Counted from the first letter of the stretch, positions 19,280-27,889 are shown. The stretch: 64,000 bases of DNA from Acholeplasmataceae bacterium (GCA_012837645.1 DUQU01000006.1:1-64000), one strand, 5' to 3'. The notes: generated from the letters alone by a model not told the origin. Numbers and translations are program-made.

Positions 19280-21154
19280 TTATTTCTCCTTTAATATAAA
19301 TGCTTTATCTTCTTTAAATGAAAAACTATAACTAAATTTATTATTTGAAATTATTACTTCAGTAGTTAAAAGTAGTTCACCGCTATCTGTATCATATATT
19401 TCTAAATCATATTTACCATTCATAAACGGTATTTCAACATTAACAGTCTTTTCATTAATGTTAGTGTTTTTATGTGTCCACTTCTTATCATATAAATATC
19501 CATATATTCTATCGTCGACAATATAGCCTAAAATCTTAGTATTGTTGTTGTTGATTTTTACTCCAGAAAGCTTATGCAATAAATTATAATTTTCCCCAAC
19601 CAAATCCATCTTTTTGGCAAATTCTCCAGCACCCTTAAAACGATAATACAAATCGAGCGGATGAACAAAACTATCCCACCACCAATTCATTGCACCCCCT
19701 AATGAGCCGCCCATTATTCCAGCCCATTGGTTTTGTTTTATCGAAACACCTGTGGGGTCGGCATTCCTATTTTCAGCACCATTTTGCCAACCGATTCCAA
19801 TTTCTGATTGCAAAATAGGTTTTTGATATTTTGCGTACAAACTATCAATAATTGGAACAAGCTTTTCCATAACATTTACATTTGCATAACCGTAATCATG
19901 AGGATTTGCAAAATCAATGTTATCAGAACTATAAGCTGAACCAGTGTTCCCTTTATAACTGGTCGTAATTAAATGATCGTAAGCATCAACCTCTTTAATG
20001 ACGTTTGTCATTTCATTATGCCAAGCAGTTACTGCAAGAGCATTATAATTATCCGTCCAATCAACTTCATTCCACAATTCCCAGATGACTTTATCACTAT
20101 AACCCCACCTAGAAATAATATAAATCAATTGTTGTTTATAAGTTTCTTTAGCCTCAGCATTTGTGAAAAATTGATATGGTTTGGATAAGATTCCACCATT
20201 TCTAACATTCCACGGATTTTCAATCCACTGGGGATTTACAGAAGCACTAAATTGGCCATGGTTTATGAAAGTTAACATAAAATGAATATCAAACTCATCT
20301 GCTAAATTAAAGACTTTATCCAATCTAAGTGCCCTTGCTTGCCGACTATCAAAGTTATCATACGAATCTCCAAAATGTAAAGAGAAGTTCCAAACTCCCA
20401 TCCATATCCTTGCAAAATTAGCATTATTTTCATGCATCTTACTAAACCAAACATCATAGTCAACAGATTGCCTAGTTGTTGAAGTATACCAGCCAGTATT
20501 TTGGCCGACAGCAATAAAGGTTTTCCCATTATCATATACTAAATTTCTTTTATGAGTTTGTTCCACTTTTAAAACACCTTGATACTCATTGCCACTATCA
20601 ATTACATCAAATTCGTAATTTAATGTTTGGACAAGTTTATTTTTTAAGTAAATATTTATTTTTAAATCATGAAGACCAATTTCTTGAGTATTATACCTTA
20701 GTCTATAATGTGGGTTTCCAGTTGGTATAGCCCTTTCTAAACCTTGCGGCTCATCTGGATTTGTGCTTGCTTGGCCAGAAATACCATTAGGTGTCCCCTT
20801 CCAATTTGTGTCTAAAATTAATTCAAAATCTTGATACCAAAAAGCATGAATGTTTTTTGTCTCACTAGAGGGCGTTTTAAAAACTCCAATGATTTTAAAT
20901 TGATTATAATCATATGGGTTTACATCCAAATCATGGAAATTATCGTTTTCATACAATTCAAATTCAATTTTATCATTCGTTTCACTTTTTGATAAAATTG
21001 TTATTCCATTAATATATTTAGTCGTCAAAACTGGTGGTTCATTATTACCATTGTCATCATTTTCATCAGGATTACAAGCTATTAACAAGCCGAGAATACC
21101 AACAATGATAATAAAACTAATCAGCCTTTTAAATTTATCTACCCAAGGAATCAT
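19280..21154 (-). CDS. Lipoprotein DUF5060/GH5-like glycoside hydrolase
   Basis: This is a surface-anchored enzyme of about 624 aa with lipobox LIAC (Cys27). It has the same layout as the 15043-16773 protein: a DUF5060-type Ig-like domain (about 50-190), then a clan GH-A barrel. The acid/base is near residue 363 in ELWNEVDWTD, the nucleophile near 451 in QSEIGIGW, and GAMNWWWDSF follows. Three ATG/GTG codons follow each other at the start. The third (21154) is chosen for spacing from AGGTG. The gene begins inside the end of the adjacent GH130 gene. It is probably the endo-acting enzyme that cuts polymer outside the cell, while its paralogue works inside (inference). Confidence 0.83.
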   Translation of the reverse strand: MIPWVDKFKRLISFIIIVGILGLLIACNPDENDDNGNNEPPVLTTKYINGITILSKSETNDKIEFELYENDNFHDLDVNPYDYNQFKIIGVFKTPSSETKNIHAFWYQDFELILDTNWKGTPNGISGQASTNPDEPQGLERAIPTGNPHYRLRYNTQEIGLHDLKINIYLKNKLVQTLNYEFDVIDSGNEYQGVLKVEQTHKRNLVYDNGKTFIAVGQNTGWYTSTTRQSVDYDVWFSKMHENNANFARIWMGVWNFSLHFGDSYDNFDSRQARALRLDKVFNLADEFDIHFMLTFINHGQFSASVNPQWIENPWNVRNGGILSKPYQFFTNAEAKETYKQQLIYIISRWGYSDKVIWELWNEVDWTDNYNALAVTAWHNEMTNVIKEVDAYDHLITTSYKGNTGSAYSSDNIDFANPHDYGYANVNVMEKLVPIIDSLYAKYQKPILQSEIGIGWQNGAENRNADPTGVSIKQNQWAGIMGGSLGGAMNWWWDSFVHPLDLYYRFKGAGEFAKKMDLVGENYNLLHKLSGVKINNNNTKILGYIVDDRIYGYLYDKKWTHKNTNINEKTVNVEIPFMNGKYDLEIYDTDSGELLLTTEVIISNNKFSYSFSFKEDKAFILKEK

Positions 21155-22133
21155 CATCACCTACTTTTTCATTATTGTTTTTAGCAAACTCAACTAATAA
21201 ATCGATTGTTGAGAAAGCTAAAGCAACGTAAGTATCTGCAGCACCATAATAAATAGCAACTTTACCTGTTTTTTCATCAACTAAAGTCGCACATGGAAAG
21301 ATAACATTATTAACAAAACCTGTCGTTTCATACTCCTTCTCTGGAGTTAAAACATAATCTCTTGCCCGATATAAAACTTTTGAAGGTTCTTCTTTATCAA
21401 GAATTGCTACTCCCATACTATAAACATAACCATTGCATGTATTGGTAACCCCATGATATAAAACTAACCATCCATCATCAATCTCTATTGGTGCTGGGCC
21501 TCCACCTATTTTTAAGCTTTGCCACCAACCACTACCACCTTTAGTCATTACATGGCGGTGTTTACCCCAATAAGCCAAATCTTTACTTGCGGATAAGAAA
21601 ATATCACCAAAAGGAGTGTGTCCGTTATCTGATACTCTCGATAACATTAAAAACTCATTATTAACCTTTCTAGGAAATAAAACTCCATTACGATTAAATG
21701 GTAAGAAAGGATTTTCTAATCTTGTAAATGTTTTAAAATCAGTTGTTTTAGCTAAACCTATGGTAGGGCCATAAAAGTTTGTACACCAAATAATGTAATA
21801 AACATCATCAACTAAAACTAACCTTGGATCATAAGCATAATAAGGATTCCATGGTTTACCACTTTCATCAATAAAATCAATTGGCTTATCAGCTATTTCC
21901 CAATTAATAGCGTCCTTGCTATAACCTAATCTCAAATGAGGTAAGATTGCAGTAGTTTCTGCTCTAAAAACTCCAATAAAGCCATCTTTATATTGAACAA
22001 CAGCACTATTGAAAATCCTCGCAATCCCTTTTACTGGATTTCTCTTAATAATAGGATTACCACTATATCTCCAAACCACTTCACTTGACTCTTTAGGTCT
22101 ATCTTCCCAAGGCATTCTAATGTCTTTTATCAT
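21135..22133 (-). CDS. GH130 beta-mannoside phosphorylase (second copy)
   Basis: This is a 332-aa cytoplasmic GH130 protein. The general acid is expected at Asp102 in YAYDPRLVLVDD. Other hallmarks are NPIIKRNPVKG, GVFRAE and DGWLVLYHGVT. It differs clearly from the other two GH130 proteins of the locus. It recalls the group that acts on beta-1,4-mannosyl-GlcNAc or mannooligosaccharides, but this is only an impression of sequence style. The ATG follows GGAGGATAATAA and overlaps the stop of the GH130_1 gene. The 3' end overlaps the start of the lipoprotein glycosidase gene. Confidence 0.87.
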   Translation of the reverse strand: MIKDIRMPWEDRPKESSEVVWRYSGNPIIKRNPVKGIARIFNSAVVQYKDGFIGVFRAETTAILPHLRLGYSKDAINWEIADKPIDFIDESGKPWNPYYAYDPRLVLVDDVYYIIWCTNFYGPTIGLAKTTDFKTFTRLENPFLPFNRNGVLFPRKVNNEFLMLSRVSDNGHTPFGDIFLSASKDLAYWGKHRHVMTKGGSGWWQSLKIGGGPAPIEIDDGWLVLYHGVTNTCNGYVYSMGVAILDKEEPSKVLYRARDYVLTPEKEYETTGFVNNVIFPCATLVDEKTGKVAIYYGAADTYVALAFSTIDLLVEFAKNNNEKVGDDDSLGR

Positions 22134-23299
22134 TTATTATCCTCCAACAATTTTTTATTTTTATTTATTAATTTATTTCTTTGTTTTGTACTATCATGAG
22201 CCCGGTATACTTCTGTTGGGGTATTAAAAACATAATCTTCCAATTTTTCAATAGTTGTCGTAGCGACATGCATTCTTGTATCGCTAGAAGCATAATAAAT
22301 GAAAACTTTATTACCATCGATACTCCAGCCATTAACAAACAAGACGTTTGAAACGTCACCGACGCGTTCTTTGCCTAATGGCGCCATAAAGTGCCCTGAT
22401 GGCCGTGCAATCACTTTCGTTAAATCATTCAAGTCGGTTGCGAACATATATAAAACATACCGTAATCCTGCCGCTGTTTCTCTTACACCATGAACTAAAT
22501 GCAGCCAACCTTTTGCTGTTTTAATCGGTGCGGGTCCTTGCCCGTTTTTATATTCATAAATGGTGTGATAATTTTTCCCAAAAACTAATCTCTCGTCTTC
22601 AATAACTGGATTTTTCATATCTTTTACATAACCAAAGAAAATCCCACCACCACTACCAACATCCATAAATTTATCTTGAGGTCTTGTATAAAAAGCATAT
22701 TTCCCATTAACAAACTCTGGATGTAAAACCGCATTTCTTTGCTGCTCGGAATCTGTTTCTAAGTTGGGCAATCTTTCCCAATTAATTAAATCCTTTGTTT
22801 TAACCATCCCTATCCATGCTTTTGCTGAAGAAGTATCGTCAACTTTAGTATCTTTTCTTTCTGCACAATAAACACCATAAATATAACCATCTTCATGAGT
22901 CGTTAAGCGCATATCATATCTATTAACTTCTTCTTTGTCTTTATCTTCCCACTCTAATAATCTTAGAAACCGAAAATTATCTATCCCTGATTTGCTTTTA
23001 GCCAAAGCAAAAATAGATTTTCTATCTGCCCCTTCTAATCTAACAACCAAATAATGATAACCATCAAAGTAAATAGCTCCGCTATTAAAAGTGGTATTAA
23101 CCATTAATCTTTCTAAAAAGTGAGGGTTAGTTTTAAGTGCTAAATCAAAGCGCCATTCCAATGGTACATGATTTCTTGTTACAACAGGATGTAGGTATCT
23201 TTCATAAATCCCATTATATAAGTCTTTGTTAATTTTGTTTTTCCTTTTAATCAACTTTTCTTGTTGTTTTTTTAGCTGATAATACTTTGGATGTATCAT
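22130..23299 (-). CDS. 4-O-beta-D-mannosyl-D-glucose phosphorylase (GH130_1)
   Basis: This is a 389-aa cytoplasmic enzyme with the long N-terminal helix and motifs of subfamily GH130_1: VVTRNHVPLEWRFDL, FNSGAIYFDGYHYLVVRLEG, RYDMRLTTHEDGYIYGVYC. The catalytic acid is expected at Asp129 in YDMRL. Known members convert Man-beta-1,4-Glc plus phosphate to mannose 1-phosphate and glucose. Their usual genomic partner is a mannobiose/cellobiose 2-epimerase, and here the epimerase gene lies directly upstream with a 4-bp overlap. This pairing is the strongest argument that the locus handles beta-mannan. Confidence 0.92.
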   Translation of the reverse strand: MIHPKYYQLKKQQEKLIKRKNKINKDLYNGIYERYLHPVVTRNHVPLEWRFDLALKTNPHFLERLMVNTTFNSGAIYFDGYHYLVVRLEGADRKSIFALAKSKSGIDNFRFLRLLEWEDKDKEEVNRYDMRLTTHEDGYIYGVYCAERKDTKVDDTSSAKAWIGMVKTKDLINWERLPNLETDSEQQRNAVLHPEFVNGKYAFYTRPQDKFMDVGSGGGIFFGYVKDMKNPVIEDERLVFGKNYHTIYEYKNGQGPAPIKTAKGWLHLVHGVRETAAGLRYVLYMFATDLNDLTKVIARPSGHFMAPLGKERVGDVSNVLFVNGWSIDGNKVFIYYASSDTRMHVATTTIEKLEDYVFNTPTEVYRAHDSTKQRNKLINKNKKLLEDNK

Positions 23300-24453
23300 A
23301 GTTTAAATCCCCTTTTCAATAGTTCTATATATGCTCTTCCGTTATGATAAGATGCTTTCCATTTATCGACAATTCCATATTGATTTAAAGGATTACCTTG
23401 GTTATCTACACCCCAAAACCATTCACTGCCAGGCCTCTTATCGACTAAATACTTATTAATAAACTTATAGATACTTTTAACTGCTTTTAAATATTTTTTA
23501 TCATTAGTTTTTTGATAATGATTATAAAATCCTACCATCGCTTCTACTTGTACCCACCATATTTTATTAAACTTATCATCACCATTAAGTTCTGTTATTA
23601 AACCTTTTTTTGTTAAAGCATTTTGATAAACACTTTCCGTAACTTTTAAAACAATTTCATCCAACTCTTTATCATCAATGTTTAACGTACTAATGGTCCT
23701 ATCGATTAACCAACAAGCCTCAATATCATGACCATAAGAACCTTTTTTTTGAACAACTCTTTTATTTTCATCAAAATATAAATAAAAGGAGCCTTTTTTC
23801 TTGTTATAAAGTTTATTTTTAAAAACATTTACCATTTCAAGTATTCGCTTCCGTAATAATTCTTCTTTTTTCACTCTATATAAATTTGTGTAAGCTTCTA
23901 ATAAATGTAATAAAGTGTTTGTTGTATAAGGAAAATTATCACCATTCATAGCAGTTAAAGAGCCATTTTCTCTATTCCATTCTCTATCAAATTGTTCATA
24001 ATAACAACAAACTTTATTATAAGAATATTTCTCAATTAACAAAAAAGTTTGATAGGCTTCATCAATTGCATTTTCGTCATTAAAAACTCTCCCATACTCT
24101 GATAACCCATAAATAACAAAAGCATGTCCATAAATGTTTTTAAACATTAAAGCGGATTTTTTATCAAAGGTCACTTCCCAAAAATATCCACCATATTGAT
24201 AATCATAAAAAGCTTCTTTAATAAACTTATAAGCATGATTAGCAGCTTTTTTTAAATCATCAAAATGAAAATATTCATACCAAAGAGAAAATGTGAAAAG
24301 ATGCCTTGATTGACTAATTAATGATTTATTAGCTTCTTTTGTTAGTTTTAAATCATTACTTAAATAACCATAAAAACCTCCGTTTTCATCATCCTTAAGT
24401 TTTAACCAAAAAGGAATCATTAACTCTTTTAAATGCTCTTCAATTAAACTCAT
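23296..24453 (-). CDS. Cellobiose/mannobiose 2-epimerase (AGE superfamily)
   Basis: This is a 385-aa (alpha/alpha)6-barrel epimerase of the N-acylglucosamine 2-epimerase superfamily, cytoplasmic. Diagnostic segments are WLKLKDDENGGFYGYL at the N-terminus, SRHLFTFSLW, GHDIEACWLIDR and the C-terminal WKASYHNGRAYIELL. The last matches the HNGR block of cellobiose 2-epimerases and carries a catalytic histidine. It is expected to isomerise the reducing-end sugar, Man-beta-1,4-Man to Man-beta-1,4-Glc, to feed the GH130_1 enzyme. The ATG overlaps the LacI gene stop. Confidence 0.88.
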   Translation of the reverse strand: MSLIEEHLKELMIPFWLKLKDDENGGFYGYLSNDLKLTKEANKSLISQSRHLFTFSLWYEYFHFDDLKKAANHAYKFIKEAFYDYQYGGYFWEVTFDKKSALMFKNIYGHAFVIYGLSEYGRVFNDENAIDEAYQTFLLIEKYSYNKVCCYYEQFDREWNRENGSLTAMNGDNFPYTTNTLLHLLEAYTNLYRVKKEELLRKRILEMVNVFKNKLYNKKKGSFYLYFDENKRVVQKKGSYGHDIEACWLIDRTISTLNIDDKELDEIVLKVTESVYQNALTKKGLITELNGDDKFNKIWWVQVEAMVGFYNHYQKTNDKKYLKAVKSIYKFINKYLVDKRPGSEWFWGVDNQGNPLNQYGIVDKWKASYHNGRAYIELLKRGFKL

Positions 24454-25499
24454 AAATTATTTCCTAACCTTATTTTAGTACTATCTCTAATAATCGTTTT
24501 TCCTTTAATGAATATTCTCCCGTATGTTAATTTAGGGTTCTTTATCTTTTTGACAATAATCTTTGAGGCTGTTTCTACCATTTGCTTAATATTATTATCT
24601 ATTGTAGTAATTTGAGGTTCTGAGATTGTAGAAAAAATTGAGTTATCAAAACTAACTACCGAAACTTCTTCAGGAACTTTATAATTACCTTCTTTTAATT
24701 TTTTAATTAGCTTATAGGCTGTTTGATCACAATTTGCAACAAAAGCAGTAGGCATATTACTGGGTAAATTAAAATCTATTAATTTTCCTAAACCATCTCT
24801 GTCGCTGATAATATAATCATTATTTAGCGGCAAATGATTTTCTAATAGCGCTTTATAAAATCCCAAAAAACGATCTTGAATACTGGATGTTGAACTAATA
24901 TTTCCAACAAAACCAATTCTCTCGTGTCCTTTTTCAATTAATAAGTGTGTAACTTCATAACTCGAAAAGAAGTTATCAATAACAATAGAATCTGCATTAG
25001 AAAAACTCACATAAAAATCCATATATAATAAAGGAATATCAATAGTTTCTAGCTTTTTTAAATAGTCTTCTTCTAGTTGTCCTAAAACGATTAAACCATC
25101 AACTTTTTGTTCGTTATACATGTTAGGTAAAATAAGCCTTTCCTCATCTTCGCTTAACAGTATTTCGATAATACCTGAATAGCCTTCTGTATTTAATCTT
25201 TTTACTATTTCACTAGAAATACTAAAATAATAAGATTCCTGGGATTCGACATATCTATTAGCAATTAAAATACCAATATTATAACTTTTCCTCGTCTTTA
25301 AACTTCGAGCCGCAATATTTACACGATATCCTAACTCTTCAGCTTTTTGTTTTATTTTTTCTCTTAGTTCATCCCCAACCCCATCTTTATCATTTAAAGC
25401 TTTCGAAACAGTAACAATACTAACATCAAAAATTTCAGCAATTTGCTTCATATTGACTTCGATTCTTTTTTTTGGCTCTCTTATATCCTTTTTACTCAC
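24450..25499 (-). CDS. LacI-family transcriptional regulator
   Basis: This is a 349-aa DNA-binding regulator. The helix-turn-helix lies near residues 17-36 (MKQIAEIFDVSIVTVSKALN), after an unusual 16-residue charged N-terminal extension. The hinge helix is VNIAARSLKTRKS. A periplasmic-binding-protein-like effector domain fills the rest (for example DGLIVLGQ and ERIGFVGNISS). It is assigned the GTG at 25499 because GAAGAGGTG sits 5 nt before it; the internal ATG at the helix-turn-helix has no comparable RBS. As the second gene of the sugar operon it probably binds the CGTTTAC sites around the operon promoter and releases on a manno-oligosaccharide (inference). Confidence 0.93.
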   Translation of the reverse strand: MSKKDIREPKKRIEVNMKQIAEIFDVSIVTVSKALNDKDGVGDELREKIKQKAEELGYRVNIAARSLKTRKSYNIGILIANRYVESQESYYFSISSEIVKRLNTEGYSGIIEILLSEDEERLILPNMYNEQKVDGLIVLGQLEEDYLKKLETIDIPLLYMDFYVSFSNADSIVIDNFFSSYEVTHLLIEKGHERIGFVGNISSTSSIQDRFLGFYKALLENHLPLNNDYIISDRDGLGKLIDFNLPSNMPTAFVANCDQTAYKLIKKLKEGNYKVPEEVSVVSFDNSIFSTISEPQITTIDNNIKQMVETASKIIVKKIKNPKLTYGRIFIKGKTIIRDSTKIRLGNNL

Positions 25500-25528
25500 T
25501 CAAACACCTCTTCATAGCGATAATTTAG

Positions 25529-26935
25529 TTAATCAATACTCCAGTTTTTTATTTCTGCAATTTTTGAAGATAACAATAGAGCAGCTTTTTCATGTGTTAC
25601 TAATCCTGGATGGCTTCCCGCTCCCATCCCATCGCTTAAATTTGCTTTAGGTAACTGTAAAATATGAATATCAATTTCACTATAATCATCTTTAATTACT
25701 TGATAAACATCATTTGTAGCTTCGAAAATATTGGTTTCATTCATTAAACCATAAACAATTATAATGCTTGCATCTTTATTTAAATTATGAAGCTTAACAA
25801 TAAAATCAACATAAGCATTAATAAAATTTTCTAATGCTTCCTGTCTTTCCGAGCTATTCGACAAAGTATTAATATATGACCAATCATTGGTTCCTAAATT
25901 GACAACATAAATATCAGGAACATAATTATTAAAGGACCACCTTATACTGCTTTCCACATCAACATAATCATATTTGTTAGGAATATTACTATTGCCGTGC
26001 CAAGGGCTTTTTTTAACTGCCCAACCAGAAGCTGAAAAAATGTTAATTTCAGCATCTAAATACTTAGCTGTCAAAGTTGCAAAACTTCTTAATCCATCTG
26101 AATTAGCTGTAGTTTTATCACCTACACCATTAGATATCAAGTTTCCATAACCGGCAGATGAAGATGCCGCAATAACTTCAATCTTTCTTTCTTTATAAGG
26201 CTCATTTTCAATAAAATAACCATCAGTTTCCAACGATTTTATTGATGTTTTAGAATCTGTTGATTCACTCCTTTTTAAGACTTTAATAGTATGAATATCT
26301 TCACTTAAACCATCAATAATTATTTCATTAATCCCGTTATCTAAAGCATGAGTTTCTCCTTTAGTTGGATCTTCTTCTCCATCAATAAAAACAACTACAT
26401 AGGGCACTTTTTCAGAACTATTAATCCCTGTAACTAAATTCATAATTAGTTTTGTTCCAATAAACTTAACCTCAAAACCACTAGCAGTAAAATAAAAATA
26501 TTGCTGTTTTTCTCTTTCATTATAAAAATATCTACCAAACATTTTTACTTTTGTATTGTCTGTTAATAAAATTCCTTCGATTAATGAAACTAGGCTATCA
26601 TCTTCAACTTGATACATAATTTCCCCGCTAAACTCTGAATCTTTATAATTAGCTTTATTACTTATAGCTTGAATCTTTATTAAATAATTTCCAGGCTCGA
26701 AATTTAAACCCTTTAAATCTTGATTATTATCAACAAGATATTTCTTCACCTTTAAAGTTTCTTGATTTAAAACTTCAATCCGATAACCAGTTGCGTTATC
26801 AACTTCATTGAAAGAAACAATATCATCAACAACTTTAAAATTACCTGGAACTAAAAGTTCAATAGATTCTTCTTGAACGCATCCCACCAAAGCAATCACT
26901 AATATCAAACTCAAAGTTAAAACCATTTTTTTCAT
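25529..26935 (-). CDS. CE2-like SGNH carbohydrate esterase lipoprotein
   Basis: This is a 468-aa surface lipoprotein (lipobox LVGC, Cys19). An Ig-like domain (about 25-110) and a jelly-roll domain (about 120-245) precede the SGNH hydrolase domain (about 250-465), the layout of family CE2 acetyl esterases. The nucleophile is probably Ser258 in IAASSSAGYGN, where most relatives read GDS. The block GTND (in VVNLGTNDWS) and the catalytic histidine in HPGLVTHEKAA are present. It should remove acetyl groups from acetylated mannan or a similar glycan before hydrolysis. It is the first gene of the operon, just downstream of the promoter, with RBS AAGGTGGG. Confidence 0.82.
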   Translation of the reverse strand: MKKMVLTLSLILVIALVGCVQEESIELLVPGNFKVVDDIVSFNEVDNATGYRIEVLNQETLKVKKYLVDNNQDLKGLNFEPGNYLIKIQAISNKANYKDSEFSGEIMYQVEDDSLVSLIEGILLTDNTKVKMFGRYFYNEREKQQYFYFTASGFEVKFIGTKLIMNLVTGINSSEKVPYVVVFIDGEEDPTKGETHALDNGINEIIIDGLSEDIHTIKVLKRSESTDSKTSIKSLETDGYFIENEPYKERKIEVIAASSSAGYGNLISNGVGDKTTANSDGLRSFATLTAKYLDAEINIFSASGWAVKKSPWHGNSNIPNKYDYVDVESSIRWSFNNYVPDIYVVNLGTNDWSYINTLSNSSERQEALENFINAYVDFIVKLHNLNKDASIIIVYGLMNETNIFEATNDVYQVIKDDYSEIDIHILQLPKANLSDGMGAGSHPGLVTHEKAALLLSSKIAEIKNWSID

Positions 26936-26954
26936 ATTCCCACCTTATTTACTT

Positions 26955-26966
26955 TATCGTTTACTT
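26955..26966 (-). promoter_or_regulatory. Putative LacI-type operator, promoter-proximal
   Basis: The plus strand reads TTATCGTTTACT just downstream of the -10 box, at about the transcription start. It shares the 7-mer CGTTTAC, in the same orientation, with the site at 26997-27010, 45 bp away. A repressor bound here would block the start of transcription. Confidence 0.45.
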
Positions 26967-26968
26967 AA

Positions 26969-26997
26969 ATTATATAACAGCATTTATAGTTTGTCAA
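26969..26997 (-). promoter_or_regulatory. Sigma-A promoter of the sugar operon
   Basis: On the minus strand TTGACA (26992-26997) is followed after exactly 17 nt by TATAAT (26969-26974). This is a perfect consensus. Transcription should begin near 26962, with a leader of about 27 nt before the esterase ATG. A promoter this strong, flanked by operator-like sites, fits negative control by the LacI-family protein. Confidence 0.85.
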
Positions 26998-27010
26998 GAA
27001 AACGTTTACA
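26997..27010. promoter_or_regulatory. Putative LacI/CcpA-type operator, upstream
   Basis: AGAAAACGTTTACA resembles the LacI-family/cre pseudo-palindrome centred on CG. It touches the -35 box of the sugar promoter. It could be bound by the locus regulator or by CcpA; the sequence alone does not separate the two. Confidence 0.5.
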
Positions 27011-27192
27011 CATATTTGAAAAACAAATTTTCCAATTGAAAAAATACAATATTTGTTTTAATATTTTTAAACATATAATCTCTTTTTATCAATGTTATTT
27101 TAATATCTTTATTGTTTTTTAAAAAAACGATCTTCGTTAAATCTGTTTAATTTATGTCATCAACAGCAATTTTTTTAATACTTTTTTTATGC

Positions 27193-27198
27193 TATAAT
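27193..27198 (+). promoter_or_regulatory. Extended -10 promoter for the histidine phosphatase gene
   Basis: TGCTATAAT is an extended -10 element (TGnTATAAT); the upstream 17-nt position is only a T-run, so no real -35 is visible. The leader is about 80 nt. An AAGGAGG at 27239-27245 lies 40 nt before the annotated ATG and is not in position for it. Confidence 0.6.
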
Positions 27199-27284
27199 CA
27201 ATAATTAGGTAAGCAATGATAACTAAATATAAATGAAAAGGAGGAACTAATATATATAAAAATTATATGTATTAGGACAATAAA

Positions 27285-27806
27285 ATGAAAGTAATATTAA
27301 TAAGACATGGAGAACCAAGATATGATGAAGTCTTAAAAAGAAATTATCGTGTCATTAGAAATGATTTAGGAAGATTAACAGCTCTTGGAGTTAAACAAGC
27401 AGAAACTGTTAGTCTTGATGAAAGGCTAAAGGGAGCTACTCTTATCGTCTCTTCGCCCTATACTCGTTCGCTTCAAACTGCAGCGATTATCTCGAGATTA
27501 ACCAATATACCACTTACTGTCGAAAACGACCTTCATGAATGGATCCCTGATTATAATTTTTCTCACCCTGACATGGTTGATACTGCTTATCATGATTTTA
27601 TGAAACATCGAGGGGTTAGTTACCCTGAAAAAAAAGTTGATTGGGAATCGCTTGAGTCTTTAGAAACGAGGACGAAAAACGCTATAAGGCCTTATTTGGA
27701 GCATGAAAAAATAATCGTTGTTTGCCACGGCATGGTAATGCGAGCCTTAGTCGATTTTGATTTACATGTTGATTATTGCGGAATTCAAGAAATCGAAATT
27801 TTTTAG
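27285..27806 (+). CDS. Histidine phosphatase superfamily (phosphoglycerate mutase-like) protein
   Basis: This is a 173-aa cytoplasmic protein. The catalytic histidine is in IRHGE at residues 7-11. The SPYTRSLQTA block and the second histidine in VVCHGMVM are all present, so the active site looks complete. The family removes phosphate from small molecules or proteins; the substrate cannot be told. It stands alone, divergent from the sugar operon. The ATG at 27285 is fixed by homology of MKVILIRHGE; only a weak AGGAC lies before it. Confidence 0.88.
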   Translation: MKVILIRHGEPRYDEVLKRNYRVIRNDLGRLTALGVKQAETVSLDERLKGATLIVSSPYTRSLQTAAIISRLTNIPLTVENDLHEWIPDYNFSHPDMVDTAYHDFMKHRGVSYPEKKVDWESLESLETRTKNAIRPYLEHEKIIVVCHGMVMRALVDFDLHVDYCGIQEIEIF

Positions 27807-27861
27807 CCTTTATTAAGATTAATATAATTAGAATAATAGATTTTAATAGTGGCCCTAAAGC

Positions 27862-27889
27862 AAAAAAATGTCTATCATGACATTTTTTT
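27862..27889. terminator. Bidirectional intrinsic terminator
   Basis: An 11-bp stem of AAAAAAATGTC with GACATTTTTTT and a 6-nt loop (TATCAT) carries a T7 tract on each strand. It ends the phosphatase transcript on the plus strand. It can also end the XRE-MNT cassette transcript arriving on the minus strand. Confidence 0.85.
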
